The notes below the pieces were generated by a model. It was not told the DNA's origin. It did no database searches and worked only from the letters and a program-made list of their open reading frames with translations. This document shows, one piece after another, positions 1 through 9,866 of a DNA stretch of 64,000 nt. This DNA comes from Oenanthe sinensis (taxonomy: Eukaryota > Streptophyta > Magnoliopsida > Apiales > Apiaceae). How positions within the stretch are numbered: position 1 is the stretch's first letter; the number at the start of each line of letters is the position of its first letter. A program made the position numbers and the translations under genes. The DNA lies in contig CM053796.1 of the NCBI GenBank assembly GCA_028671895.1, forward strand, positions 24,302,860 to 24,366,859. The letters are read 5' to 3'.

Positions 1-609
1 ACTTAGAAGAATCTTCTGTTTGGATACTTGGGAGTTTAGTGTCATCAAAAGTTACATTGACACTTTCTTTTACTTGGTGCTGATCAATTATGTACACCCT
101 ATATGCTCTTCTTGAATATCCGACAAAAATAGCTTCATGTGCCTTGGCCTCAAACTTGCCACGATGTTCATCTCCATCTTTTAGCACAAAGCATTTGGCT
201 CCAAATATATGAAAGTACTTGAGAGTTGGTTTCTTGCCAGCCATTAATTCATAGGCAGTTTTCATATGATCTTTGTTGATTAGAGTTCGATTCTGAGTAT
301 AATAAGCTGTATTAACTGCTTCAGCCCAGAAGTAGATGGGTAACCTTGATTCACTTAGCATTGTCCTTGCAGCTTCAATCAGGGTTCTATTTTTCCTTTC
401 TACAACTCCATTCTGTTGCGGAGTTCTTGGTGCTGAATATTGCCTTGTTATCCCTTTGTCTGAGCAGAAGTTATTCAGAACTTCATTTTTGAATTATGTT
501 CCATTATCTGATCTAATTGCCCGGACAGGTAACTTTGAATCTAACTCAATCAGCTTTATATGATCAATCACCAAGTGTGGAGTTTCATCCTTAGTGTTCA
601 AGAAAAAAA
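1..609 (-). pseudogene. Z integrase core and C-terminal part (broken)
   Basis: The minus strand encodes the copia integrase catalytic core after the first Asp: the RSDNGT block (second Asp), then TPQQNGVVERKNRT containing the catalytic Glu, followed by YFWAEAVNTA and the FVGYS-type block that ends copia integrases. Two lesions are visible. The T run of the WVFFL segment (A8 on the plus strand at 602-609) has one base too many and shifts the frame relative to 610-1325. A TAA replaces the Glu codon directly after SDNGT (near 496-500). The element cannot make an integrase. The frame runs off the left edge of the window. Confidence 0.85.
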
Positions 610-1325
610 ACCCACGTATATTTAGTGAAGTCATCCACAATCACTAAGGCGTATTTCTTCCTTGACATAGACAGAATATTTACTGGACCAAATAAATCCA
701 TGTGTAGGAGTTGAAGTGGTTCAGTGATGTTTGTAGTGTCTGTGTCTCTGTGAGTTGCTTTCTTTGACTTCCCTTTCTGACATGCCTCACACGAGCCTTC
801 TTGTGTAAATTCCATCGGAGGCAGTCCTCTTACCAAATCCCTCTTGACTAAAGAGTTCATTGTTTTGAAGTTTAGATGTGAGAGTTTCTTATGCCATAGC
901 CAGCTTTCTTCTGATGAAGCCTTTGAGTAGAAACAGTTTGCTTCATCTTCAGTTCCTGAGTTGAGATCGGCTACGTACAAGTTTCCTTTCATTACTCCAC
1001 GTAAGGCTAGTTTGTCATCTTTAGAATGAGCTATTAAGCATTTTTCCTTGATAAAGTTTACTTTGTACCCTTTATCACAAAATTGACTGACGCTGAGTAG
1101 ATTGTGCTTAAGTCCTTCTACTAAAGAGACTTTTTCAATGATAACATTTCCAGTATTTAACTTGCCATAACCCGTAGTCATTCCTTTGCTGTTATCTCCA
1201 AAGGTGATGATTGAGCTAGCTCTTTCAACCACGTCTGATAGTAGGGCTCTATCTCCGGTCATATGCCTTGAAGATCCGCTGTCCAGGATCCATATAACTC
1301 GCTTTACCTGTTTAACTCCCTGCAA
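591..1325 (-). pseudogene. Z protease, GAG-pre-integrase and integrase N-terminus
   Basis: This 244-codon open segment starts with the aspartic protease motif WILDSGSSRHM at about residues 12-22; the DSGSS Asp is the catalytic residue. It continues through the GAG-pre-integrase domain (LWHKKLSHLN near residue 140) and the zinc-binding HHCC region (the CEAC pair near residue 179), then the first integrase Asp in HMDLFGP near residue 208. It ends early through the poly-T frameshift described for 1-609. The TTG at 1325 is only where the open frame begins: three in-frame stops (TAA, TGA, TAA) at 1326-1340 separate it from the upstream gag frame. Normally it would be part of one gag-pol polyprotein. 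Confidence 0.9.
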
Positions 1326-1337
1326 TTATCAAACGGA

Positions 1338-1886
1338 TTAATTCGTCTTCGGAGCCCAAAATTGATTGGGCCCGGCATACTTAAAGAATTGACCTTTGTT
1401 AGCTTTGATAACAGATCCTTTTCGAATAACATCATTATCTTCTTTGACTGTTCCTACCTTCTTATAAATAGTCTTAACGACTTTCTGTTTAGACTTAGGA
1501 ATATATGATTCCTTTTTCTCAGGTGAAGGAGTCGCAGTCTTGGATTTAGCGTATTTATTATCGATGTGATGTCTAGGTGTCATGTTATCTTTCTTAGCTA
1601 TCATGCGTTTAAAGTAAGCAGTCATAGCATTAAAAGCACATAACATACAATTCATTATTCCACAAGGTTTATGGAAAACATCAATAGTAGGCATGTTATT
1701 CAATATAGTAGGGGGATTAACAGATTCTTCTTCAATTATATCAGCAGTTTTGAAGTTCTCAGTAGAATGAAATTTATTGTTACTGTTCCTACTGTTAACA
1801 AACGTGTTAGGTATGTTCATTTTATTCTTTAAGTCTTTTGCACCTATACCAGGATTGGGCGACTTAGAAGTTCCCTCATCTTTCAC
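1338..1886 (-). pseudogene. Z gag C-terminal linker before the protease
   Basis: A 182-codon open stretch, rich in Lys, Ser and Asn, ends with the KYAGPNQFWAPK block. A Gly-Pro-Asn/Lys...Trp-x-Pro-Lys block just before the protease is typical of large plant copia polyproteins. A short Cys cluster (PCGIMNCMLC) sits near residue 75. It is in the same frame as the protease segment but separated from it by three stops, and from the coiled-coil segment upstream by a stop near 1923-1925. No enzymatic role is expected; it is probably a structural or linker part of Gag. Confidence 0.7.
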
Positions 1887-1922
1887 TAGTGTCTCCGGTG
1901 CATACTTCTCTTTCTGGACATT

Positions 1923-2549
1923 AACTCATTTTATGTCCTTAACCTGTTTTCCTCTCTTCTTCTCTTCCTCAAGATCTTCCAACTGCATTTCATATGCAAT
2001 CAGTATAGAGCTCTCAAGGATAGGTTCAGCTATTGGTGTTATGAAGAGAGGTTTCAGTGTGTCTTTAATAACATGTGTGATAGCCCTTTCTACAGCACTT
2101 TTTCTGAAGGGGGTTATGTTGCTTGGCTTTCCTACTGATTTATTGTACTCGAAGCCTATTCCAACTTTACGACTTATTTCTTGTTGGTCAACCAGGTTCT
2201 TTACAATATATGAGGAATTCTTATATGCAAGACACTTCTTCTTCTCTTCTTCTATCTGGTTTCTGATATTAGTTTCTACTAAAACATGACAACTGACTTT
2301 ACTGACTTGAACAGCTAAGTCTTTACTCAACTTAACAGTCAACTTGTCATGATTTCTTTTTAACTGTTTAAGAACTTCAGTCTCATCAACTAACTCTTTG
2401 ACTTTGAGTCTGAGTTTCTTAACTCTATCTCTTTCGCCATCTAGTTCTTTTCCTAGCAGAGCAAACATCTTCGGGCACGAAGGATTTACCTCTATTCCTC
2501 CTTGACGGGTGGGAGATAGTGATTCCTCGAATGAAGCCATAAGAGCAAG
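1923..2549 (-). pseudogene. Z gag coiled-coil segment, resuming after element A
   Basis: The coding sequence begins at the A insertion with LALMASFEES, a block that follows the acidic SWDDSDNDDEEE stretch in the related copy W. A strongly charged Leu/Lys/Glu region follows (KMFALLGKELDGERDRVKK and on, about residues 38-130), predicted coiled coil, a usual feature of long gag proteins in Maximus/SIRE-like elements. The open frame formally continues to 2585, but those first 12 codons belong to the LTR of A. A TGA near 1923-1925 ends it. It is the downstream half of the gag whose upstream half is at 50251-51477. Confidence 0.85.
2545..2549. repeat. Left target-site duplication of A (GCAAG)
   Basis: GCAAG directly precedes the TG of the A 5' LTR and is repeated directly after the CA of the A 3' LTR at 50246-50250. 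The uninterrupted homologous site with a single GCAAG is at 56773-56777 in fragment W. Confidence 0.97.
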
Positions 2550-3999
2550 TGAAAGGGGAGATAGGAGTGAAGGGAAGTAACTCACTGCACTTTCATGTGT
2601 ACTAGAAATGCTAAATGTAATCTCTATGTAATGGTTGATGATAACTCAATAATAGAACAGGACATGTAATAATATGCAGGTGCACAGAAATCTTGGATCA
2701 CAGAGTTCAGTTAAGACAAAGTATCAAAGGATCATATACAGACTTGAAGCTCACTGGAAGAAGTTCATTAACATGTTCAGGCCTCAGTGGAGAATAAAAG
2801 ATGTTGACATCTATTCAAGGATGTGGAAGCTACAGAAGATTGTCTTAGTCTATGACGATTTTAGTGCATTACAATCGAAGCAACAAGTAAGGTTTGCAAA
2901 GAAGAATGTGGAATCATGTTCGGAATCAAGAGCCCCTATCAAGACTAGTCACTTATGAACCAGACCGTTGCATCAAGTGTCAGGACATTGGAGGCAAGCT
3001 CTCGTCGGTTAATATGGTTTTAATCATTCTAAAGTTGTTGGTTTTCTTAAGTCATGTGGAGGATCAACAAAGGTGGTAAATCAGTGTTGGAGAAATGTCA
3101 GCCTAATGGATAAGGGACAGTCGGCACAACCTGATTGGATCTTACTAAAGCTTCACAGATTAGAAGGCCAAATACATGGACGTGGTGGAGTCACGTATAC
3201 GGGGCCGAGTATTTGGATAAGGAAGTCTACACAAATTGAAGAGTGGAATGGAAATATTTAATTTAATTAAATAAAGTATTTATTTAATTATTTATATATT
3301 TTATAAATAAAGACACTCTTTATTTATATTATATATATTTATTTAAATATTACTTTTACATTAAATATTTCCAAATGCATGCTTGGCACATGACTTTGAA
3401 GAAAAGATTTGAGTGGACAAGAGTAAAAGGTGGAAAAGCAAAAAGCAACCCCTTTTCTATATACAAAAAGAATCCAAGTCTTTATCTTATGTAAGAATTC
3501 GGATGAGAAAGAAAAGGGGAGAGAGAGAGAAATTATTCTCTCCCCCATGGCCGAACTAATACTTTAATATTTTGGGGCCATGATTTTCTTTATCATACCA
3601 CTCCTCTATCTTTCTATTGTAAACACTTGCTAAATCTTGTATAGAAGATAGGGTTGATTTTTGTCTCCTAGATCTACAAAATGTAATAGTTTTAGAGGAG
3701 ACAAAAATCACTTCTTTGTTGTGTTCTTGAGCTTTTGTTCTTGAACTTGTTTGTAGCATCTACCCCACTTCAATGAATATAAAGTTATATTCTTGGATCT
3801 TGTTGTGTTGTGTGGTTTGGATGATTTACCGTTCATTATCTTGGTTATTTTAATGGTGTTCTTGAGGTTGAAGAAGATGATGAACAGTACCCGGGTTTAA
3901 ACCAAAGTAATTTTTATGTTGTCCCAAAAATTATTAATAGTCATATTTTTAATTTGGGAATCGTATTAACCCCCCCTCTACGATCTCTGGGACCCAACA
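2550..3999 (+). repeat. A 5' LTR
   Basis: Starts TGAAAGGGGAGATAGG and ends GGGACCCAACA, matching 48787-50245. An AT-rich stretch with runs of TATTTAT/TATATAT (about 3260-3350) is the likely promoter region. The CCCCCCTCTACGATCTCTGG tail next to the PBS resembles the C-rich LTR ends of B, C and Z. Several short open frames here are in both LTR copies and look like chance; none resembles a known protein. Confidence 0.95.
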
Positions 4000-4000
4000 A

Positions 4001-4013
4001 TTGGTATCAGAGC
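4001..4013 (+). promoter_or_regulatory. Primer-binding site of A
   Basis: TTGGTATCAGAGC begins two bases after the LTR. It is complementary to the 3' end of plant initiator methionine tRNA, the usual copia primer, and fixes the plus orientation of A. Confidence 0.95.
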
Positions 4014-4124
4014 TACTCGATTGACATACAAATCGATTGGATCTATTTTTATTTTTGAGATTAAAGAGGGTACGTTTGGTTCACTGGGCATCCAGAATTT
4101 TTTTTTGAAGCCCGGAATTTTTCT

Positions 4125-4600
4125 AAGTACAAAATGTTCTAGATGGCCAAGTAGAACATTCCTATGTAGAATATTCGAGATAGATATTCGAGATGGCTAA
4201 GTAGAACATTTCTATGTAGAATATTCTACTTAATTTCTAGATAGAACCTAAGTAGAACATTTCTATGTAGAATATTCTACTTAATGTTCTAGATAGAACC
4301 TAAGTAGAAATTCTGGAGTTAGAAATATTTTCTAAGTCAGAAGTTCTACTTAATGTTCTAGATAGAACCTAAGTAGAACATTTCTATGTAAAATATTCTA
4401 CTTAATGTTCTAGATAGAACCTAAGTAGAAATTCTGGAGTTGGAAATATTTTCTAAGTCAGAAGTTCTACTTAATGTTCTAGATAGAGTCTATGTAGAAC
4501 ATTCCTATGTAGAAGTTCTACTTGGTGTTCGAGATAGAGTCTATGTAGAACATTCATATGTAGAAGTTCTACTTAGAGGGCTGTTTCAACATAACACATG
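4125..4600 (+). repeat. A leader: tandem repeat rich in AGAA/TTCT palindromes
   Basis: A module around CTTAATGTTCTAGATAGAAC recurs with start-to-start distances of 69, 52 and 69 bp (about 4280, 4349, 4401, 4470), so the higher-order unit is 121 bp. The units are full of inverted AGAA...TTCT pairs such as GTAGAATATTCTAC. An open frame at 4440-4625 only reflects the repetition (VEVLL repeats). Its role is unknown; RNA hairpins or heat-shock-factor-like sites (nGAAnnTTCn) are possible. Confidence 0.8.
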
Positions 4601-5510
4601 GCTACATAGTTTAACTTTTATTTAAAACAAAAATTGTTTTTCTCTCAAATTGTTTTTAGTTTAATAATTAATTTAATAATTAAAATTGAATTTAATTATA
4701 TAAAATATTTTGAAAATAATTTTTAAATTTAAATAATTTATTTTTCAAGTTTATCTTACATCTTGGAAAATATTTTATTTTCTTTTAAATTTTGGAGTCA
4801 AATATTTTATATTTTTAATATTCTTAGTTAAGAATTTTATTAATTTGAAAACTAAAATTAATCTTAAAATCCAATTTAATTTCTTTTGAGTTTAATATTC
4901 TTAAAAGTATTTTGAGAATTATTTTTGAGGTTTAATAATTTATTTTTCATAAAACTTTAATTATAAATTTTATAAAACTCTTTGGAAAATATTTTTGGAT
5001 TGAAATAATTTATTTTCATGAACATTTTAAATGTTTTGAGAATTTAGTATTTCTATTTCAAAATTATGTTTTCGAGTTGTTTTATTTTAATTATAATTTA
5101 AGCTTGGAAGTTTTAATTATAAATCTCATAAAACTTTTTGGAAAATCATTTTGGTTGAAATTATTTATTTTCAAGAATATCTAAGATGACTTGAAAATTT
5201 ATTATTTTTATATCAAACTTATATTTTCAATCTGTTTTATTTTAATTATAATTGAAACTGTTTTGGATTATAAATTCTATAAAATTCTTTGGAAATTAAT
5301 TTTGATTTGAAATAATTTTTTTTTCAGGATTATTTAATATACCTTGGAAATTTTGTTACCTCTATATCAAAACTTTCTTTTCGAATTTTATTTTATTTAT
5401 AATTTGAAATTGAGAAATTTATTATTATTTATCAAAAATGCATTTTCAATTTATTTTGATTATTTAAATTCCTAAAAAATTAAATACTTCTGTTTGAACA
5501 ATATGTTTTA
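4600..5510 (+). other. A leader: AT-rich, non-coding
   Basis: This stretch is very AT-rich, with loosely repeated strings such as TTTGGAAAATATTTT and TTTATTTTCAAG at irregular spacing of about 110-130 bp. No open frame, splice pattern or recognised motif is seen. It lies between the repeat-rich leader and the first gag-like sequence, as in C (22494-22740). Confidence 0.6.
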
Positions 5511-6664
5511 TTAAACGAAACAACAGGAGTTGATTCTTCGTTTGTTGAGGACAAACGAACTGACTGAAGAACATTCTAATGGAGTTGAGACCTGATCTTA
5601 CCATTGGAGATGTATTTCTACATCGGTCTACTCAGTGGATCATTTGTTTATTGAAAGGGGATTAGTTCATTTAGGGAAGAGTCTTCGATCAGTGGTTTTC
5701 AAATCAATATCTGAAGAATTTGGGATTTTGAAAAGGAATTCAGTTTAACGGTCAAAGAACCAAAACAACAATTGAAGATTTGGTTAAAGGACATCAGTGG
5801 CAGAAATACACAAGGTTTGATTATCACTAACATATGATAATCAAGGGGTTATTGCTACACATACAAAGAAGAGTGATCTTTTCAAGCAGAACATGAGACA
5901 TTCTATGTCGGGGTCTTTAAGCAGAACAATCAGGTATCAGTTTGGGTTGAAGCAGGAACATCATTGGTTATTGAGGTCAAATGCAAGGATACTTCCATGA
6001 GTGTCAGTGGAATGGAAATTGATTTGGATCAATTGATTATCACTCGAGATGGAATGTTAAGCATCGTTCAGGTATACTTTCTAACTAGTTTATACTTGTT
6101 TGATTTAATTATAGAGTATTAAGTGCTGAACTACATTATATTATAAGTTTGATGTAATGCATGTCTCACCTTGATTTCTATATAAATGAGATAACTTATG
6201 CTAGTTTGTTAAGTGTTGCTTGTTTATCAGTATTTGACTTCATGATTAGATCTTGTGTGATTTAATGCTTGCTTTACGATAATTGATCATGTTAACATAT
6301 AGAGTCTTAGGTATTTGTAGGGGTACATTTACCGGAAAGAGTATTTGTTGCATGCTAAGTGCCTTGATGCTTACATTGTCTATAATCTGTTTATACTCGC
6401 ATGGTTGTATTAAATGTTATATCTGATCATGTGCTTGTTAAGATGAGTTTGTTTCTAATTTGGGAATTGCCTAGGGGTCAGTTTAATAAACCATGAATCA
6501 AATTTTTAAATTTAAATTGACTCAGGTAATTAGAGATAATATAATGTTAAAGTGAACAACAAAGGTGATTTAGAAGAATTAGGAATCTGAGTGATTGATT
6601 CTTCTATGACTACATATATGTACGACATGATTCTTATAGACTGCTAGTCCACCTTAAGTTAGGT
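5511..6664 (+). pseudogene. A decayed gag region and spacer
   Basis: From about 5520 the base composition becomes balanced and the sequence can be aligned by eye to C at 22740-23260 (for example the paired segments near 5930-5990 and 23230-23260). It has stops in all frames, so only a gag remnant can be inferred. From about 6080 to 6480 it is AT-rich without coding signs. At 6490-6664 it matches the minus strand of B at about 18500-18960 (GTCCACCTTAAG...), which proves it is ordinary family internal sequence. Confidence 0.55.
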
Positions 6665-7336
6665 TGGGATCACTGAGCTCATAGCCAAGACTACTTGTTG
6701 AGGCTGATATAGATGAGGAGTGATCAGTCAGATAAGAATGAGCATGTTGAACTTGAATGCTTTATTGTTAACAATGTTTAGAAATATCTCTAACCCTTGG
6801 ACTCAATCAAATTGAGGACCACGTGTCTTAATCATTTGTGAATGCAGAGTATCTTTCAACATGTACAAGTTATATATCTCTGACATTTTCATGTTCGAGG
6901 CATGTAACTACTTTTACTTTGGTATTCAAATGGTTAAGCAAGGTTACCTATTTTTCTTGAATGATCTGAAGCACAATATTAAGGAAGACATAGAGAATTC
7001 TTTGCGAAGGGTTTCTTAATATCAGTTCGAGGATGAACAATATTGATCGGGGTCAAGAGAAATAGAAGCTCATTCTACTAGAAGTGAGGTTATTGCTGAC
7101 ACGAAATGTAATGCTTATGATGAAGTCAACTATTCGTTGAAGTTTATCAGAATGGAGTTAGCTGCAACAACAAGTGATGCTCTCACACTTGGTTTATCAA
7201 CTAATACTTGGTTTATCAAGATAACGGATTCGACGGTAAAGATGAAGTTGGTGAGAAATGACTACTTCTAATGAAATTCTTTTAAGAAGGACATTAGTGA
7301 AGTATGTTAGTTGAAGGGAAGTCAAGTCAAAGGCTA
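6665..7336 (+). pseudogene. A decayed protease/GAG-pre-integrase region, left flank of C
   Basis: 672 bp of A internal sequence, homologous to the minus strand of B at about 17900-18500 and to C at 26730-27110. The segment ATGTTCGAGGCATGTAAC corresponds in B to the region preceding a GDDSKG-type block, so it derives from the protease to pre-integrase part of pol. All frames are broken. The whole 672 bp is duplicated at 33033-33575 plus 39411-39539. The single AATAC at 7203-7207 is the empty site for D. Confidence 0.7.
7332..7336. repeat. Left target-site duplication of C (GGCTA)
   Basis: GGCTA precedes the TG of the C 5' LTR and follows the CA of the C 3' LTR at 42819-42823. A third GGCTA directly precedes the 3' LTR at 39535-39539, inside the duplicated flank. 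Confidence 0.95.
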
Positions 7337-9060
7337 TGTTGGAGATTACGAAGCTGTATGAATAGTAATCATGATAACTCAACACTAGAACAGGACAAGT
7401 AAATAATACTACGCCTACACAGAAATCAGGAAGAAATGAAGACAAGGCAAATACAGTGAATCAAGACATTAGAAGAAGTTTTGAACTCTACTACAGGTCA
7501 CTGAAAGAAGTACATTAATATGTTCATGCCTCAGTGAAGAATAAAGTGTAAAGACTTTTAGGGTTTCAGAAGTGTTAAAGATTCAGTATAGAAGTGCCAC
7601 TAGAAGATTTCAGTGTACCAGCATTGATTGAAGATAGACAATGTTCGAAGCATAGGAATCTAGAAGAATTGAAGACATGGTATGTCTAAGTACCAGAAGA
7701 GATTCCAGTGAAATTACAGTGTTTATTGACAGTCAGTGTTCGAAGCAATGAAGTTGCTGCAAACTTAACAATGTACGTAAGGCGATAATACGAAGACCTG
7801 GAACGAAGTTAGTCGTCTGTGAACCAGATCAGTTGCACTAGGCGTCAGCAATCTGTGAAAGGAATCTGAGTATTAACTATAGAATAATTGTTAAGTTGAA
7901 GAACGTACTTGAAAAGAACGGTTATTTATTAAGGTACGAAAAGTAATTTGTAGAGGCTACAGCCAAACAGCTAAACAGCTAACAGCCAAACAGCTAAACA
8001 GCTCAAAGGGTGCAGGGTGCAAAGTGTCACAACCTTGGTACGAAAAGCGAAAGTTTCTGAACTACAGTCGAAGAACGGAAACAGCTCAGGGTACAGGGTG
8101 TAATGCGACAAGACTTTGGTACAAGAAATGTAAGTTGGCGAACTTCAATCAAGGAATGAAAAGAGGGTCAAAGTGCAGTGACCAAACAACACTTTGACCA
8201 TGAAAGTATATTACACGCACAACTTCACTTTCCTTTGATTAATCAACTTGAATGGCGCCACTACACTGCTCCCCTTGTGTTGGCGCAACACAAAATGGCT
8301 TCAGGAAATTCTAAGTTCATGGCGCCACTTATTCTTACACAGTGAAGGCAATGTAGCTGGCGCCACTCAACTTCACTTTGAAGCAACTTAGTTTTTAAGG
8401 CGCCACTTGAATCTACACAGGGAAGTCACTCTACAGGCGCCACTCAGCCCTTAGCCAATCAAATTATAGCAGCTACTTTAATTGATTTAAAGTCTACACA
8501 AATAAAAGTAGGTCAGCCACTCATTTGAGGAGTCGTCTTCTTCAACACAAATAAGATGTAGAGAGCTACTGCCATGGCTGGGGCAAGAAGAAATAATTTA
8601 TACACATCCATACCTTGCTCCCGGTCAGATATTAGGACCCAGTTCTTTAATGAAAATTGCTCAGGGCTCCTAGATATCACTCCCTACGGACTCAGTTTTT
8701 CCTTGTACTAATTTAGATATATTTGTATAGGAACTGAGCCTAATATTTTTGTGTTAGTAGCAAAGAACTAATTTGTTCTTTGGAAGCCAGTTATATTTTT
8801 AACTGGGTGTAGCAACCTCAGGGATTATATACGAAAGTAATATTCCCCGGAACTTGTCTCCATAATTTACCTGCTAATTTTCTTGAACCTAATTGATTTA
8901 TCCGATCTCACAGAAAATTAGTAGGCAGTTCACCTAAACACTACAAATGGCCAAACCCACTCTGAAGCAATAATTTATTTATCCGCAAATTCTGAAAAGA
9001 ATTTAAATTATTGTGAATATCGTATTCAACCCCCCTTCTACGATATTTCGGGACCTAACA
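7337..9060 (+). repeat. C 5' LTR
   Basis: Starts TGTTGGAGATTACG and ends TTCGGGACCTAACA, directly followed by the PBS. It contains a GGCGCCACT motif array, a CCAAT-type box (8452-8460, TAGCCAATC) and a TATA-like AAATAAAAG at about 8500. The undisturbed GTGCA at 8017-8021 is the empty site for F in the 3' LTR. Confidence 0.95.
8252..8445 (+). promoter_or_regulatory. GGCGCCACT array in the C LTR
   Basis: GGCGCC occurs at 8254, 8321, 8359, 8399 and 8436, each followed by ACT, plus a partial copy (TGGCGCAAC) at 8281. Spacing is irregular (about 37-67 bp), so this is a dispersed motif array and not a simple tandem repeat. It ends about 10 bp before a CCAAT-type box and 60 bp before a TATA-like box, the position expected of promoter-proximal enhancer sites. 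The repeat is in the 3' LTR too (about 42013-42200). Confidence 0.6.
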
Positions 9061-9061
9061 A

Positions 9062-9074
9062 TTGGTATCAGAGC
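9062..9074 (+). promoter_or_regulatory. Primer-binding site of C
   Basis: TTGGTATCAGAGC two bases after the LTR end, complementary to initiator Met-tRNA. Confidence 0.95.
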
Positions 9075-9861
9075 CCGCTGATTGATATATAAATCAGGAT
9101 CCGTAGTTCAGTGAAGCTCACCAAGCCCAAGCTGCTTACTTAAAAGGAGGCCTTGTTAAATAAGTTTATTTATAAACTTTTATTAAGTCTATTTTATAAA
9201 CTTTTATGAAATTTATTTTATAAACTTTTATTAGTTTATGTTATAAATTTTAATTAGTTTATTTTATAAACTTAATATTTAATTTATTTTATAAACATTT
9301 ATAAAATTTGTTTTATAAACTTTTATTAGTTTATGTTACAAATTTTAATTAGTTTATTTTATAAATTTGATATTAAATTTATTTTATAAACTTTTACAAA
9401 ATTTGTTTTATAAACTTTTATAAGTTTATATTATAAATCTTAATTAGTTTATTTTATAGATTTAACAAAGTTTACTATTTAAATTTATTATACAAAACGT
9501 GGTCCATTTTTCTTTTAAGTTCACTCGACCAAGTTAATGTCCAGGAAACAAGTTGGCCAGTGTTTAATCTAAGTGACCTGCACGCGCCTTGATATGTTGT
9601 GATCAAGTAAGCAGCGCCACTTGAAAAATCATTCAGCGCCACTTTACTCAACTCGCGCCTAGCTATTTGAATTGCCTTAGAGAATTTCTCCAACTTTGAG
9701 TTGCGCCTCTCCATGGTAAGTCCTGTGTCAGCGCCACACACGCGCCCAGGTGAACTCGCCAAGTACATGCCTGTTTTGTTGCGCTTATACAGGGTAATTC
9801 CTTGTATAGGCGCCACTTAACACCTTAAAAGACTAGGCGCCACTCACCCAAAATGCAGTTT
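9075..9861 (+). repeat. C leader: about 95-bp AT-rich repeats, then GCGCCACT repeats
   Basis: After a 70-bp segment that matches the leader of B (GGCCTTGTTAAATA), an AT-rich array follows at about 9150-9480. ATAAACTTTTAT-TAGTTTAT units repeat with a period of about 95 bp (near 9219, 9315 and 9410). The next 380 bp are GC-richer, with GCGCCACT or GCGCCACA near 9611, 9635, 9729, 9810 and 9836, the same motif as in the C LTR. An open frame at 9475-9816 (minus) crosses this with no recognisable domain. Element B interrupts the leader at 9866. Confidence 0.75.
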
Positions 9862-9866
9862 GGTAC
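9862..9866. repeat. Left target-site duplication of B (GGTAC)
   Basis: GGTAC precedes the TG of the left B LTR and follows the CA of the right B LTR at 22489-22493. Confidence 0.97.

Larger units (their letters stand above)
1..2549 (-). mobile_element. Element Z, left part: copia-type retrotransposon interrupted by element A
   Basis: Minus-strand copia polyprotein sequence reads from 2549 down to the window edge: gag C-terminal coil, protease, GAG-pre-integrase and integrase. It is the continuation of the gag at 50251-51477; element A (2550-50245) lies between them. The proof of the split is the GCAAG duplication at 2545-2549 and 50246-50250, and a related gag (W) that is continuous across the same point at 56773-56777. 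RT and RNase H are expected left of position 1. The long gag with a coiled-coil tail resembles the Maximus/SIRE lineage; that lineage call is an inference. Confidence 0.9.

Noticed and set aside
2674..3261. Open frames of 60-94 codons in the A LTR, repeated at 48911-49498
   Set aside because: They recur only because the LTR is repeated. The second copy has a stop at the same place as a single change, and no domain is recognised.
6665..9060. Taking 6665 as the start of the C LTR because the repeat with 33033 begins there
   Set aside because: B shows that sequence continuous across 6665 is normal internal sequence. The TG at 7337 with GGCTA duplications and equal 1724-bp lengths gives the real LTR; 6665-7336 is duplicated flank.
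9475..9816. 113-codon minus-strand frame in the C leader
   Set aside because: It spans the GCGCCACT repeats next to the B insertion; no homology and no promoter context.
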